Below, piece after piece: positions 1 through 8,988 of a stretch of 37,646 nucleotides of DNA. The first letter of the stretch is position 1. The number at the start of each line of letters is the position of its first letter. Source of the stretch: an uncultured bacterium (GTDB lineage: Bacteria > Cloacimonadota > Cloacimonadia > Cloacimonadales > Cloacimonadaceae); the NCBI GenBank assembly GCA_937960795.1, contig CALGPA010000124.1, positions 1-37,646 of the forward strand. The letters run 5' to 3'. The position numbers were made by a program, and so were the translations under genes. Below the pieces are notes generated by a model, which did not search any database, was not told where the DNA came from, and worked only from the letters and a program-made list of their open reading frames with translations.

Positions 1-44
1 CGGTGAGGGGGGCATGAGCGCCCCTTATTTTCCAGGCACTTACG
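1..44 (+). repeat. Right end of a dispersed intergenic repeat (partial copy)
   Basis: The window opens inside a copy of the repeat seen complete at 13602-13692, 23765-23857 and 37326-37415. The fragment has the CGGTGAG block, a GGCATGAG block shared with the 23765 copy, a TTATTTT run and the terminal GGCACTTACG, which matches the GCACTTAGCG end of the 23765 copy. The rest lies outside the window. It sits just downstream of the minus-strand phosphatase gene. Confidence 0.6.
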
Positions 45-70
45 ACGCTGTTTTTGACGAAATCTGAGGA

Positions 71-955
71 TCAGACTAGCCCGTGTCGCACTCCTTTTGT
101 GGAAACAATAAAGCTGGTTCTTTTGTACATATCCATGATTTGCAGGATGATCATGGCTGCGGGCAGGATAATATCGGCTCTGGCAGGGTCCATTCCCGGA
201 ATTTTCGCGATCTTTTCGATGGGGAGGGCGCGATATCTTTGGATCTGACCGAGAATTGCGGAGCGTCTCAGTTCATGTCCATTGATCAGCTCTTCATACG
301 GGTGACTGATTCGGAGATCTACCATGGCGCAGGTCACGACAGAGCCTCCGATGCCCACCATGCCAAAGACCGGCTTTATAAGGGGCTTTAATATGCTTTG
401 GATCTCGTTTTGAGTGTGGTAGTAGCTACAGTTTGAGATGGGGGTTTTGCACCCAAATTTCTGTCGCAAGCTCAGGGCTCCAATGTCATAACTTTGGATG
501 TAGAAGATCCTTTGATCGTTTGCCAAGATGATCTCGGTGCTGCCTCCACCGATATCAAAATATATGTTGTTTCTTAGTGGTTTGATGCTGGCTTGTGCGC
601 CCTTGAACGCGGCAATAGCTTCTTCTTGGGGATCCAGGATCTTAATCTTGACGCCACATTCATCTTTGATCTTTTGGATGATCTGCTTGGAATTCGTTGC
701 CTTGCGTAAGGCCAGAGTGCCGACTACCATGAGCTTGTGTTTGTCGGTGAATCGGTTTTGCACATCTCGGATTGCTGAAATCATGCTGTTAATACCATTT
801 TCGGATAGCTCATCTCTTTTCGAGAGCTCAGCGCCCAGCCTCAAAGGAAGACGATAATCCGCCAAAGGCTTTGCATTGCGACTATCCCAATGCATCACCT
901 TGCAGGTGTTTGAACCAAACTCAAGCAACAAAACATTTCTCGGATAACGGCTCAT
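71..955 (-). CDS. Ppx/GppA-family phosphatase (exopolyphosphatase-like)
   Basis: This 294-residue protein matches the Ppx/GppA phosphatase fold of the actin/Hsp70 ATPase superfamily, which hydrolyses polyphosphate or (p)ppGpp. Visible motifs are a phosphate-1 loop FGSNTCKV (residues 13-20), TLALRKATN (80-88), the acidic DPQEEA segment with the expected catalytic Glu near 112, the phosphate-2 loop FDIGGGSTE (133-141), GIGGS (201-205) and the closing STKGVRHGL. It is as short as single-domain homologues and lacks the C-terminal HD domain of E. coli Ppx. The residue before the first loop is Glu12 where family members usually have Asp. It is divergent from tpiA. ATG at 955 follows a GGAGG. Polyphosphatase versus ppGpp phosphatase cannot be decided from sequence. 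Confidence 0.85.
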   Translation of the reverse strand: MSRYPRNVLLLEFGSNTCKVMHWDSRNAKPLADYRLPLRLGAELSKRDELSENGINSMISAIRDVQNRFTDKHKLMVVGTLALRKATNSKQIIQKIKDECGVKIKILDPQEEAIAAFKGAQASIKPLRNNIYFDIGGGSTEIILANDQRIFYIQSYDIGALSLRQKFGCKTPISNCSYYHTQNEIQSILKPLIKPVFGMVGIGGSVVTCAMVDLRISHPYEELINGHELRRSAILGQIQRYRALPIEKIAKIPGMDPARADIILPAAMIILQIMDMYKRTSFIVSTKGVRHGLV

Positions 956-1152
956 AAATCCTCCATATCATTATCACAGATAATCTAAGCTATATCCCAA
1001 AAAAGCGAAAGAAAAAACACAATATTGTGCATATTTCGAGAAATGGAGCATAGTTCGCCTGGGCGGGGATCTTTGTGGGCTCGAAAAATCTTGACTTATC
1101 TTGCTGGACTACAAACTGGTATCTGATTTGTAAAAAAAGATCCGAGGTGACA
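956..1152. promoter_or_regulatory. Divergent control region between the Ppx-like gene and tpiA
   Basis: This 197-bp AT-rich spacer separates two divergent genes and must hold promoters for both. On the plus strand a TTGACT lies at 1091-1096, 57 nt before the tpiA ATG, but no good -10 hexamer follows at 17 nt; a TATCTG sits 23 nt away. A perfect 12-bp palindrome, CACAATATTGTG, is at 1018-1029 and could be an operator. Confidence 0.4.
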
Positions 1153-1938
1153 ATGCGAGAAATAGTAATAGCCGGTAACTGGAAGATGTATAAAGGATTA
1201 GATGAGGTGCGTGCCTTTTGTGATGAGACACGCGAACAGCTCAAGGGTAGAGACTTATCCGGAGTATTGCCGATTTTGGCTCCGGCATATCCATTTTTGA
1301 TCACGATGCAGGACCTCCTTGAGGACACTGCGGTGAAAGTTGCCTCCCAAAATGTGAGCAATCACAGCGAAGGCGCATACACGGGGGAAGTATCTCCCGC
1401 GATGTTGGCATCTATCTCGCTTCCCCACTGCATAGTGGGACATTCTGAGCGCAGAGCATATCACTTTGAGAGTGATGAGATGATTCGTGAGAAAGTAATG
1501 GCACTTCTGACAGAGGGGATCAAGCCTATCCTCTGTGTGGGTGAGACCCTCGAAGAGCGAGACGCCGGGAAAACCGAACAGGTGATCATGAACCAGCTGG
1601 AAGGTTGCATGCGCAATGTGACTCTCTACAGCCCATCGGACATGATGATCGCCTATGAGCCCGTCTGGGCAATCGGCACCGGGCGCACTGCCAGCGGAGA
1701 TCAAGCTCAGGAAGTGCATCGCATGATCCGTAAATGGCTGAGCATACGCTATTCGGAAGAGCTTGCAGATCGGATCAAGATCCTCTATGGCGGCAGCGTC
1801 AAGCCGGAAAATCTCGAGAATCTTTTGAAGATGCCGGATATCGACGGCGGTCTCATCGGCGGAGCCGCTCTTAGTGCTGATAAATATCTGAAGATGATCG
1901 AGATAGCCTTGAGCCTGGCAGAAGGAGAAGAATCATGA
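1153..1938 (+). CDS. tpiA: Triosephosphate isomerase
   Basis: Glycolytic and gluconeogenic enzyme interconverting dihydroxyacetone phosphate and glyceraldehyde 3-phosphate in the cytosol. The 261-residue protein has the full catalytic set: Asn9 and Lys11 in AGNWKMYK, the electrophile His97 in VGHSERR, the base Glu169 in AYEPVWAIGTG, and the phosphate-binding YGGSVKPEN and GGLIGGAAL segments near the end. Its length is normal for bacteria. The frame is open upstream to a GTG at 1075, but the ATG at 1153 follows a GAGGTGAC ribosome site and gives the conserved N-terminus, so I chose it. The stop overlaps the serS ATG as ATGA, which suggests translational coupling. Confidence 0.97.
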   Translation: MREIVIAGNWKMYKGLDEVRAFCDETREQLKGRDLSGVLPILAPAYPFLITMQDLLEDTAVKVASQNVSNHSEGAYTGEVSPAMLASISLPHCIVGHSERRAYHFESDEMIREKVMALLTEGIKPILCVGETLEERDAGKTEQVIMNQLEGCMRNVTLYSPSDMMIAYEPVWAIGTGRTASGDQAQEVHRMIRKWLSIRYSEELADRIKILYGGSVKPENLENLLKMPDIDGGLIGGAALSADKYLKMIEIALSLAEGEES

Positions 1939-3194
1939 TAGATCTGAAGTATATCCGTGCAAATCCCGATATCATTCGCAAGGCAATCTGCGACAAAAAC
2001 GAGAAAGCGGATCTGGATATGCTGCTCGCCAAAGATGAAGAACGGCGCAAATTGCAATATGATTTTGACAATCTCAGAGCTCGTCAAAATGCTGTATCGC
2101 AGACCATTGCCCAGAAGAAGCGCGCCAAGGAAGACGCCTCTGAGGAGCTAAAAGAGATGTCTGAAGTGGCTTCTCAGATCAAGATCTTACAAAGTGATCT
2201 GACCGAGATAAACGCCGCCGTGGAAGAGCTTGTGCTCACGATCCCAAACGTCCCCCAAACGGATGTGCCGATCGGCAAGGATGAATCACTAAATGAGATC
2301 ATCCGCCACGTGGGCGAGCCTCCGAAGATGGATTTTGAACCCAAGGATCATCTTGATATAGCCATGCAAAACGGCCTTTTGGATCTCCCTCGCGGAGCCA
2401 AGATCTCCGGGAGCGGATTTCCCATCTACACTGGTGATGGTGCCAAGCTGGAGCGCGCGCTGATCAATTTCATGCTGGAGTATCATCTGCAAAAGCATGG
2501 CTATACCGAGCTAATGGTGCCGCTGGCGGTAAATCGCAAGAGCATGACAGGCACCGGGCAATTGCCCAAACTCGAAGATGACATGTATCACATCTCTGAG
2601 GATGATCTCTTTTTGATCCCCACTGCGGAAGTGCCCGTGACCAATATCTATGCCGATGAAGTCTTGTCCTACAAGGATCTGCCCAAGAAATATGTGGCAT
2701 ACACGCCGTGTTTTAGGCGAGAAGCAGGAAGCTATGGCAAGGACACTCGAGGTCTGCAGAGATTGCATCAGTTTAACAAAGTGGAGATGGTTCGCTTTGT
2801 GGAGCCTGAAGATTCTGCCACCGCGCTTGAGGAGATGCTGGCAGATGCGGAGGACATCCTCATGGCTTTTGGGCTGCACTATCGGGTGGTCTCGCTTTGC
2901 ACGGGGGATCTGAGCTTCGCCAGCCAGAAGACTTATGACCTCGAGGTTTGGGCTGCCGGCAGCGGGAAATATCTGGAAGTGTCTTCCGTGAGTAATTTCG
3001 GCGAGTTTCAAGCGCGCCGTGCCAATATCCGCTACAAAGATGCCGAGGGAAAGATGCGCCATCTGCACACTCTCAATGGCAGCGGTCTGGCGACCCCTCG
3101 CTTGATGATAGCCATCATGGAACAGTATCAAAAAGCAGATGGAAGCATTCAGATCCCGGATGTGCTAAGGCCTTTTATGGAGCTTCGCGTCTGA
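1935..3194 (+). CDS. serS: Seryl-tRNA synthetase
   Basis: Class II synthetase that charges tRNA-Ser with serine. The 419-residue length is typical. Residues 1 to about 110 form the charged, helical tRNA-binding arm with long coiled-coil stretches. The catalytic domain shows the TAEVPVTN serine/ATP site, motif 2 (CFRREAG followed by GLQRLHQFNKVE) and motif 3 (GSGLATPRLMIAIME). It starts inside the stop codon of tpiA through an ATGA overlap, so the two are probably co-transcribed. No anomaly seen. Confidence 0.97.
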   Translation: MIDLKYIRANPDIIRKAICDKNEKADLDMLLAKDEERRKLQYDFDNLRARQNAVSQTIAQKKRAKEDASEELKEMSEVASQIKILQSDLTEINAAVEELVLTIPNVPQTDVPIGKDESLNEIIRHVGEPPKMDFEPKDHLDIAMQNGLLDLPRGAKISGSGFPIYTGDGAKLERALINFMLEYHLQKHGYTELMVPLAVNRKSMTGTGQLPKLEDDMYHISEDDLFLIPTAEVPVTNIYADEVLSYKDLPKKYVAYTPCFRREAGSYGKDTRGLQRLHQFNKVEMVRFVEPEDSATALEEMLADAEDILMAFGLHYRVVSLCTGDLSFASQKTYDLEVWAAGSGKYLEVSSVSNFGEFQARRANIRYKDAEGKMRHLHTLNGSGLATPRLMIAIMEQYQKADGSIQIPDVLRPFMELRV

Positions 3195-3249
3195 TGAGGC
3201 AGAGCCTGCCATCACGTGGAGCATCCACTATGAATTCCGAGGAGATATT

Positions 3250-5769
3250 ATGAAACGCTCAGTTACTGTTGTGATCCTGCTTGCCATACTTTGTATGCAA
3301 TTGGGCGCAAAGCACTCCGATGAGTATCTCGTCGGGACATACTCTTATATCTACAATACTTTCCCGTTTTTTGCGCAAAATCGTGAGCTACTCTCGAGAT
3401 GGATGCAAGATATGGGATACAATAGCAATATCATCGAGACCGAGATGGCAGACAATGAGCTTGCCGAATTGCTGCGCGTCATGGATGAACACGGTCTTGA
3501 TGCTTGGATCACCGATCGCGGATTTTCGCCGGATCCGAGATCCGAATTCCGCTATGCCATAACGCCTTTGGCGACCTCCAGTCAGCAGATCTTTGAAGCA
3601 GAGTATCAAGACGAACGTGATGTGAATCCCGGCGACGGGACGGATAGCAGGTTCTGGTATGCTTCACGTAATGATGGCGCGATTTCGCGCGTGGGGCGTC
3701 CGCAGAAAGATCTTCAGGCCTCAAACGGCTTTGTATGGAAGGCATCTCGAGGAATAGATAAAGCCGGATACGCGATGGGAGATCTCAGATACCGCTGGCC
3801 CAATATCCATGGGGCATATGTGCGTGTGGGATATGAGTTTCATCACTATCAGATAGATCCGCCTGATCATGAAGACGCGTATTTTTGGATCACCTATAGA
3901 TTCCGGATCAGCAATGTGGATCCCGGCATTAAGGCGGAGGATCCGCTTTTGAGATTTGAACTGGCAGGCTATGAGCTTAGCGAAGGATCCTTTGCCTCTC
4001 GAGCAACCGGCGTCAGAGCCGCCTCGGAGAAAGGGATGAGCCCGCAGAGCCTATACAGCTATCAGGATCATCAGCGTTCACGGGAATCCGACGGCTTTGT
4101 GGATTATGTCCTGAAAGTGCCCTATAAGGAGCTCTTGGATACCAATCTTATGCGCCGTCCGAACAATCGGCTGTTTATCTTGAACAATCTTAATACCCGG
4201 CTGTGGTGGTATGGCAATTGCGATCTTGAGTTGGACTATGTGCAAGTGCAGGATCAATTTGCCTACGAGCTGGCAAATGCCGATGCCGAGTACAAGCAAA
4301 AGATAGTAGGGCGGGCAAGAAATCTCATCCGACAGGGTCAAGGTAATGTGAGTGGGTTCTACGCTTTTGATGAGCCTTTTCAAGGGCAGATCAAGAGCTA
4401 TGGTCTCTTGGATGAGATCCTTGCCGAAGAAGATCTTAAGCTCATGACCGCCACCTATGACTATCAGTCTTCAAACATCGTCATAGACGAGAGAAATGGC
4501 GTCTTTTATGATCACCTGAGTTACTTTTTAGATGAAGCCCAACCGCAGATCTACGCTCCGGATATCTATCCGGTGAGATCCGAATACAGCTTCGTCCCGG
4601 GAGTCAGGAATCGGGAGTTTTTGCAGGATATGTGGGAAAGCAAGCTGATCAAGGTCTATGATGAAGGCATCAGATATCGCATGCAGGATCCCTCCCGCCG
4701 CTTCTATCCGATCGTGCAAGCTTTTGGTAGATGGGCAAAGGGAAATCCGGACTTTTGGACGATCTGGATCCGCCCGCCCTACGCGACTCAAAAGGCACTT
4801 CTGTATCTACCTCTGGTCTATCAGGCAGACGGCGTCTTCCACTATCGCTTGCAGTCCTTTCAGACTACAGATGGATTTGGGGACTATGTGGGGCTTAATA
4901 CTCGGCTCTTGTCGCCGGGAAAATATAGCGAGCCTGAGGCTGATCCCATCACGATGGATGCCATCTTGCATACAAACCCCAAGGTGCATAAATATGGCAG
5001 AATCATCCGGGATCTGAACTGGGTCGATGCAGCCACCATCATGGGAGGCTCCGAAAGACGCAGCAAGATCCCCCTTGAGTCGCTCATCGATGACATCTAC
5101 GTGCTTGAGCAGCCCAATGCACCGTATTCCGGATACATCCAATGTGGATACTATCTGGATGACGAGGACGTCCCGTATCTGATGTTGGTAAACCGCAGAG
5201 GGAACTATTTTGAGCCTGTCGCGGTAGACCAAGAGAATCATGTGGCACCGGACGCTTTTGAAGAGCACTTTCCCCAGGCTGATCCTCAGACTCTGATGAT
5301 CAGGTTTTCAAAAGATGCCAAAAAGCGCTTTGGCGAGTATATCGGATTCCTTGATCCAATGGATGACAGCATCGTGTATTATGACAAGATGCAAGCCGCT
5401 ATCGAGATTCCGGCAGGTGAGGCCCGCCTTCTGAAGATGGTGCAGACCCTCCCTCGGATCATGGAAGGAAGAAATAGCCTCAAGGAAGAGCGCGAGATTT
5501 CCCGGCAAGTGACCCTGGCAAAGAAGGCACATCTCAAGCTACATAAGAGCAGCAAGATCACTCTCTTGCCAGGCTCCAGCCTCATCGTTCCCAAAGATGC
5601 CAAGATCACTCTGGCAGGTGAGATCAAGCTCATGGAAGGCAGTCGTCTCATCATCGAAGGTGAGCTGAAGCCTAAGAAATATAAGATTATAAACGATACA
5701 GACGCCAGCATCATCATCAATCCCCAGCCCAAGCGCTCCTTCTTTAAGCGACTGTTTGGAATCAAGTAA
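3250..5769 (+). CDS. Secreted protein of unknown function, glycoside-hydrolase-like barrel plus solenoid tail
   Basis: I do not recognise this 839-residue protein as a named family. It begins with a signal peptide (MKR, a hydrophobic run to about residue 18, likely cut near GAK). The middle is rich in aromatic and acidic residues, and GFYAFDEPF around Asp374-Glu375 resembles the end of a TIM-barrel strand carrying a catalytic Glu, as in clan-A glycoside hydrolases; that link is inference. Residues about 757-825 form short repeats of the type ITL-x-x-GS-x-LIV, which look like a beta-solenoid, before a basic end (KRSFFKRLFGIK). There is no C-terminal sorting domain like those at 20105 and 21910. 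ATG follows GAGGAG. It lies 9 nt before a Wzz-like gene, suggesting a role in surface polysaccharide handling. Confidence 0.6.
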   Translation: MKRSVTVVILLAILCMQLGAKHSDEYLVGTYSYIYNTFPFFAQNRELLSRWMQDMGYNSNIIETEMADNELAELLRVMDEHGLDAWITDRGFSPDPRSEFRYAITPLATSSQQIFEAEYQDERDVNPGDGTDSRFWYASRNDGAISRVGRPQKDLQASNGFVWKASRGIDKAGYAMGDLRYRWPNIHGAYVRVGYEFHHYQIDPPDHEDAYFWITYRFRISNVDPGIKAEDPLLRFELAGYELSEGSFASRATGVRAASEKGMSPQSLYSYQDHQRSRESDGFVDYVLKVPYKELLDTNLMRRPNNRLFILNNLNTRLWWYGNCDLELDYVQVQDQFAYELANADAEYKQKIVGRARNLIRQGQGNVSGFYAFDEPFQGQIKSYGLLDEILAEEDLKLMTATYDYQSSNIVIDERNGVFYDHLSYFLDEAQPQIYAPDIYPVRSEYSFVPGVRNREFLQDMWESKLIKVYDEGIRYRMQDPSRRFYPIVQAFGRWAKGNPDFWTIWIRPPYATQKALLYLPLVYQADGVFHYRLQSFQTTDGFGDYVGLNTRLLSPGKYSEPEADPITMDAILHTNPKVHKYGRIIRDLNWVDAATIMGGSERRSKIPLESLIDDIYVLEQPNAPYSGYIQCGYYLDDEDVPYLMLVNRRGNYFEPVAVDQENHVAPDAFEEHFPQADPQTLMIRFSKDAKKRFGEYIGFLDPMDDSIVYYDKMQAAIEIPAGEARLLKMVQTLPRIMEGRNSLKEEREISRQVTLAKKAHLKLHKSSKITLLPGSSLIVPKDAKITLAGEIKLMEGSRLIIEGELKPKKYKIINDTDASIIINPQPKRSFFKRLFGIK

Positions 5770-5778
5770 GGAAGATAC

Positions 5779-6942
5779 ATGGAAGAAAAGAACTTTGATC
5801 TCTTTGAGCTAATCCGGATCATGGCGGCCTACCGCAAGTTGATCATCGGGATAGTATTGGTCGTGGCTATTGCCGCTGTGACATATAGCTTGCTGACCCC
5901 TGAAATCTTCAGCTCCAGCGCCAGCTTCTTTGCCGTCGGAGATGAGATCACTCAATTGCCCATCAACGTCCCCGGCCTCTCCAGCTTGGCATCCTCCTTT
6001 TTGGGAGGCGGAGGCACACAAAACGCGGAGAACTTCATCACCGTCATGCAATCTCGCACGATCTCCGAAGAAGTCATCAGGAAATTTGATCTCTTGGACT
6101 ACTTTGAGCTGGATCATCCTGATAGCCTCAGGAATATGGACGATGCTCTCTTACTTCTGCGCCAGAAGGTGCTCAGTATGGGCTTTGACAGTGCCACGGG
6201 CTTGGTCAAGGTGCGCGCCAGCAGCAAAGACAAACAGCTGTCTTTGGATATAGTAAACTACCTTCTTGCCCGTCTTGATGAGTACAACCGTGAGCAGAAG
6301 GTCACCCAAGGCAAGCTCAATCGACAGTTCCTGGAGATCCGGGTCAATGAAGTGAAAGGCAAGCTGGATTCTCTGATCGTGGCAAACCAAGACTTTCAGG
6401 AAAGCAGCAAGGCTATTCACCTGGAATCCCAAGCCAAAGCGATCGTGGAATCCTATAGCGCTTTGATAGCAGAGAGCATGATGGCGGATGTGGAGCTGGA
6501 GCTTGCTCGGTCAAACTTCGGATCAGAAAGCCCCATTGTTCGCGAAGCTGAGCTGCGCAAAAGCAGCATCCAGCGACAGATCAGGGAGCTGGAAGCAAGC
6601 GGAGAAACCCCTGAGTATCTCATCAATATCGGTTCATTGCCGCAAGTGACGGCGGAGTATCTGCGCCTGGAGATGGACATGCAGATCTCTCGCACCCTCT
6701 TTGAATATCTCTATCCCCAATATGAAGCCGCGCGCCTATCAGAATTGCGTGACATGCCGTCGATCGAGATCTTGGATACACCCCGTCTTGCCGGACGCAG
6801 GGACTATCCCAAGAGGGCTCTCATATGCGTGGTGGCTACCATCATCGGCTTTATCTTGGCGGTCATACTTGCTTTGATCCTTGAGATCATACGCCGCAAT
6901 CAAGCCCGCATTGCGGATATCAAGAAAAGCTTGAGGCAATGA
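5779..6942 (+). CDS. Wzz/GNVR-type polysaccharide chain-length determinant
   Basis: The 387-residue inner-membrane protein has the classical Wzz plan: a short cytosolic N-terminus, a first membrane helix at about residues 20-38, a long periplasmic helical domain with heptad-like charged segments, and a second membrane helix at about 347-371 preceded by the Pro-containing segment LDTPRLAGRRDYPKR. Such proteins set the modal length of O-antigen or exopolysaccharide chains. There is no tyrosine-kinase domain at the C-terminus, which is a short basic tail. The next gene, an O-antigen-ligase-like protein, starts within its stop codon (ATGA). AAGGAAG precedes the ATG. No glycosyltransferases are adjacent, so its substrate is unknown. 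Confidence 0.88.
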   Translation: MEEKNFDLFELIRIMAAYRKLIIGIVLVVAIAAVTYSLLTPEIFSSSASFFAVGDEITQLPINVPGLSSLASSFLGGGGTQNAENFITVMQSRTISEEVIRKFDLLDYFELDHPDSLRNMDDALLLLRQKVLSMGFDSATGLVKVRASSKDKQLSLDIVNYLLARLDEYNREQKVTQGKLNRQFLEIRVNEVKGKLDSLIVANQDFQESSKAIHLESQAKAIVESYSALIAESMMADVELELARSNFGSESPIVREAELRKSSIQRQIRELEASGETPEYLINIGSLPQVTAEYLRLEMDMQISRTLFEYLYPQYEAARLSELRDMPSIEILDTPRLAGRRDYPKRALICVVATIIGFILAVILALILEIIRRNQARIADIKKSLRQ

Positions 6943-8234
6943 AACACTTCCAAGCCGCCAAGATCCAAAACTGGTCTGTAATGCTAGTTCTGACCGGGAT
7001 TTTGGCTCTTATCAGCGTGGTCATGGGCAGTTTTGCGCAGGATCTGGAGCTCAAGTATGTGATCATGATGATCGGTATCGTGGGCGCTTGGCTGGTATAC
7101 AGTCTTTTTGGCGGAGTTAGTTTGCATGGATCTTTGATCCTCATCTCGCTTGCTCTGATCAAGCCGTTGATGCCGGTGTTTTTCCTGCTGCTTTTGCTCT
7201 TCATCTTCTTGATAATAGCAGAGATGTATCACAAAGAGCAGCTAAGCCTGCACCTTCCTTATCCTGTGGCAAGCCTGATGATTTTGGCGTTTGGGGCCTA
7301 TAGTGCCTTGCGCATCTCGGATCCTTTGGGTTACACGATGTTATTCACTACCGTGATAGTCCCGGTGCTCACCCTGATCCTTTGTCGTAATGCTCGCTTG
7401 GATGAGACTTCCATGCTGATCTGGATGAAGGCAATCGTGGCAGTGGGAGCTTTTGTAGGCGCCTATGGCATCTATATCGCCATCCAAAATCCCTTTGAGA
7501 GATTGGGATCATTTTGGTTTACTGCCATGACGATCAACGGCTTCTACACGATGGCGTTCTTCTTTGCGCTCACTCTGCTCTTCCAAAGCACCACGCAATT
7601 TCTGAAGGCGCTCTATGCTTTTGCGGCACTCTTGATCCTCTTTGGGATGCTCTATACATACACTCGGATGGCGATCTTGGCGGTTGCTTTTGGAATCTTT
7701 CTCTTCATGATCCGGATTCGATCAATGCGCTATCTGGGCATCGTCTTTGTAGCTCTGATGCCGCTGGTGATCCCCAGTTCCATGATATCGCGCATCGAGC
7801 TCGGTTTTAACAACGATGTATCACTTTTGATCCGTGGGATAGCCTGGTATCTGGCGGGGCTGCAGATCTATCACAATCCGCTCACGGGGATTGGATTTGG
7901 GGTCTGGACAGAGTGGTATCCGAGCATGATTCCCATGCGTCAGCTATATGCTCAGCATCCGCACAATCTATATCTGAATCTCATGGTCGAGATGGGCATC
8001 ATCGCCGCACTGAGCTATCTTTGGATCATCTATTCCGTCTTGCGCCGCTATTGGAAGTCCCATGTGGCGCACACCAATGATATCCTGCATTATGGCATGT
8101 GGGTCAGCCTGATGGCGGTCATGTTTGCCTGCATTACAGATATCTTTATCCAACAGCACCTTGTCAGCATCATGTTCTGGCTGAGCTTGGGCATAGTGCT
8201 GAGACTAACCGATATGAGAGAATCACATGAATAA
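6939..8234 (+). CDS. O-antigen ligase/polymerase-like membrane protein (Wzy_C type)
   Basis: The 431-residue protein is almost entirely hydrophobic, with about 10 to 12 predicted membrane helices. A large loop late in the chain carries NPLTGIGFGVWTEW and, further on, HPHNLYLNLMVEMGIIAAL, which is the HN-x-YL...E-x-G signature of the WaaL/Wzy superfamily that polymerises or ligates lipid-linked glycans at the periplasmic face. Ligase and polymerase roles cannot be separated by sequence. Translationally coupled to the Wzz-like gene by ATGA, and its 3' end overlaps the mazG start by 8 nt, so the envelope genes read into a housekeeping operon. Confidence 0.82.
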   Translation: MKHFQAAKIQNWSVMLVLTGILALISVVMGSFAQDLELKYVIMMIGIVGAWLVYSLFGGVSLHGSLILISLALIKPLMPVFFLLLLLFIFLIIAEMYHKEQLSLHLPYPVASLMILAFGAYSALRISDPLGYTMLFTTVIVPVLTLILCRNARLDETSMLIWMKAIVAVGAFVGAYGIYIAIQNPFERLGSFWFTAMTINGFYTMAFFFALTLLFQSTTQFLKALYAFAALLILFGMLYTYTRMAILAVAFGIFLFMIRIRSMRYLGIVFVALMPLVIPSSMISRIELGFNNDVSLLIRGIAWYLAGLQIYHNPLTGIGFGVWTEWYPSMIPMRQLYAQHPHNLYLNLMVEMGIIAALSYLWIIYSVLRRYWKSHVAHTNDILHYGMWVSLMAVMFACITDIFIQQHLVSIMFWLSLGIVLRLTDMRESHE

Positions 8235-8988
8235 TTTTAAGAGCCTGATAGAGATCTTAGCAGCCTTAAGAGATCCGGAAAAGGGCTGCCCCTGGGATCT
8301 GAAACAAACCCCAAAATCATTGGTCCCAAACTTCATTGAAGAACTTTATGAGGTGGTCGAAGCCATCGAAGATGAAGACGATCAGGCTTTGCAGGAGGAG
8401 CTGGGAGATCTGCTTTTACACATAGTCTTTCAGATTCAGATTGCCAAGGAAGAAGGCAAATTTGACGAAGCGGATGTCCTGAAATCCATCTGCAGCAAGC
8501 TAGTGCGTCGTCATCCCCATGTCTTTGGAGATCTATCCCTATCCGATGCTGATGGCGTCAAGATGAATTGGGAACGGATCAAAAAGCAGGAAAAGCATGA
8601 ACGTGAGAGCGTTTTGGACGGCATTCCCCGCGCCATGCCGGCTTTGATCCAAGCCTATCGCATCCAAGAGAAGGCGGCTTCTGTGGGCTTTGATTGGCCG
8701 GATCTTAGCCCCGTCTTGGCAAAGATCGATGAAGAACGCGAGGAGCTGCAGGAAGTGCTGGCGGCAGGTGATGCCGAAGCCATCTATGAAGAGCTGGGGG
8801 ATCTGCTGTTTAGCGTAGTGAATCTTGCCCGCAAGCTAAATATCGATGCCGAAGCCGCCCTCAAGGACGCAAACCGAAAGTTTTACCGCCGCTTCCGTCA
8901 TGTGGAAGCCCAATATCAGGATAGCGACATTCACGAGGCAAGCCTGGAAGAGCTCGATGAACACTGGGAAACAGCCAAAACTAAATAA
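8227..8988 (+). CDS. mazG: Nucleoside triphosphate pyrophosphohydrolase
   Basis: MazG hydrolyses (d)NTPs to the monophosphate and pyrophosphate, cleaning up abnormal nucleotides. The 253-residue length fits the two-domain E. coli-type enzyme. The first domain has GCPWDLKQTP (about residues 20-29) followed by the metal-binding helices EELYEVVEAIE and EELGDLLLHIVF. The second domain repeats the pattern with a DEEREELQEVL helix and EELGDLLFSVVNLAR. The start overlaps the end of the ligase-like gene by 8 nt and its own 3' end overlaps the following kinase gene by 32 nt. Confidence 0.95.
   Translation: MNNFKSLIEILAALRDPEKGCPWDLKQTPKSLVPNFIEELYEVVEAIEDEDDQALQEELGDLLLHIVFQIQIAKEEGKFDEADVLKSICSKLVRRHPHVFGDLSLSDADGVKMNWERIKKQEKHERESVLDGIPRAMPALIQAYRIQEKAASVGFDWPDLSPVLAKIDEEREELQEVLAAGDAEAIYEELGDLLFSVVNLARKLNIDAEAALKDANRKFYRRFRHVEAQYQDSDIHEASLEELDEHWETAKTK

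Noticed and set aside
1075..1152. N-terminal extension of tpiA from a GTG
   Set aside because: It adds 26 non-conserved residues, whereas the ATG at 1153 has a ribosome site and gives the normal TIM N-terminus.
8846..8956. N-terminal extension of the histidine kinase gene
   Set aside because: It lies entirely inside mazG in another frame and has no membrane or sensor features; the ATG at 8957 has a good ribosome site.
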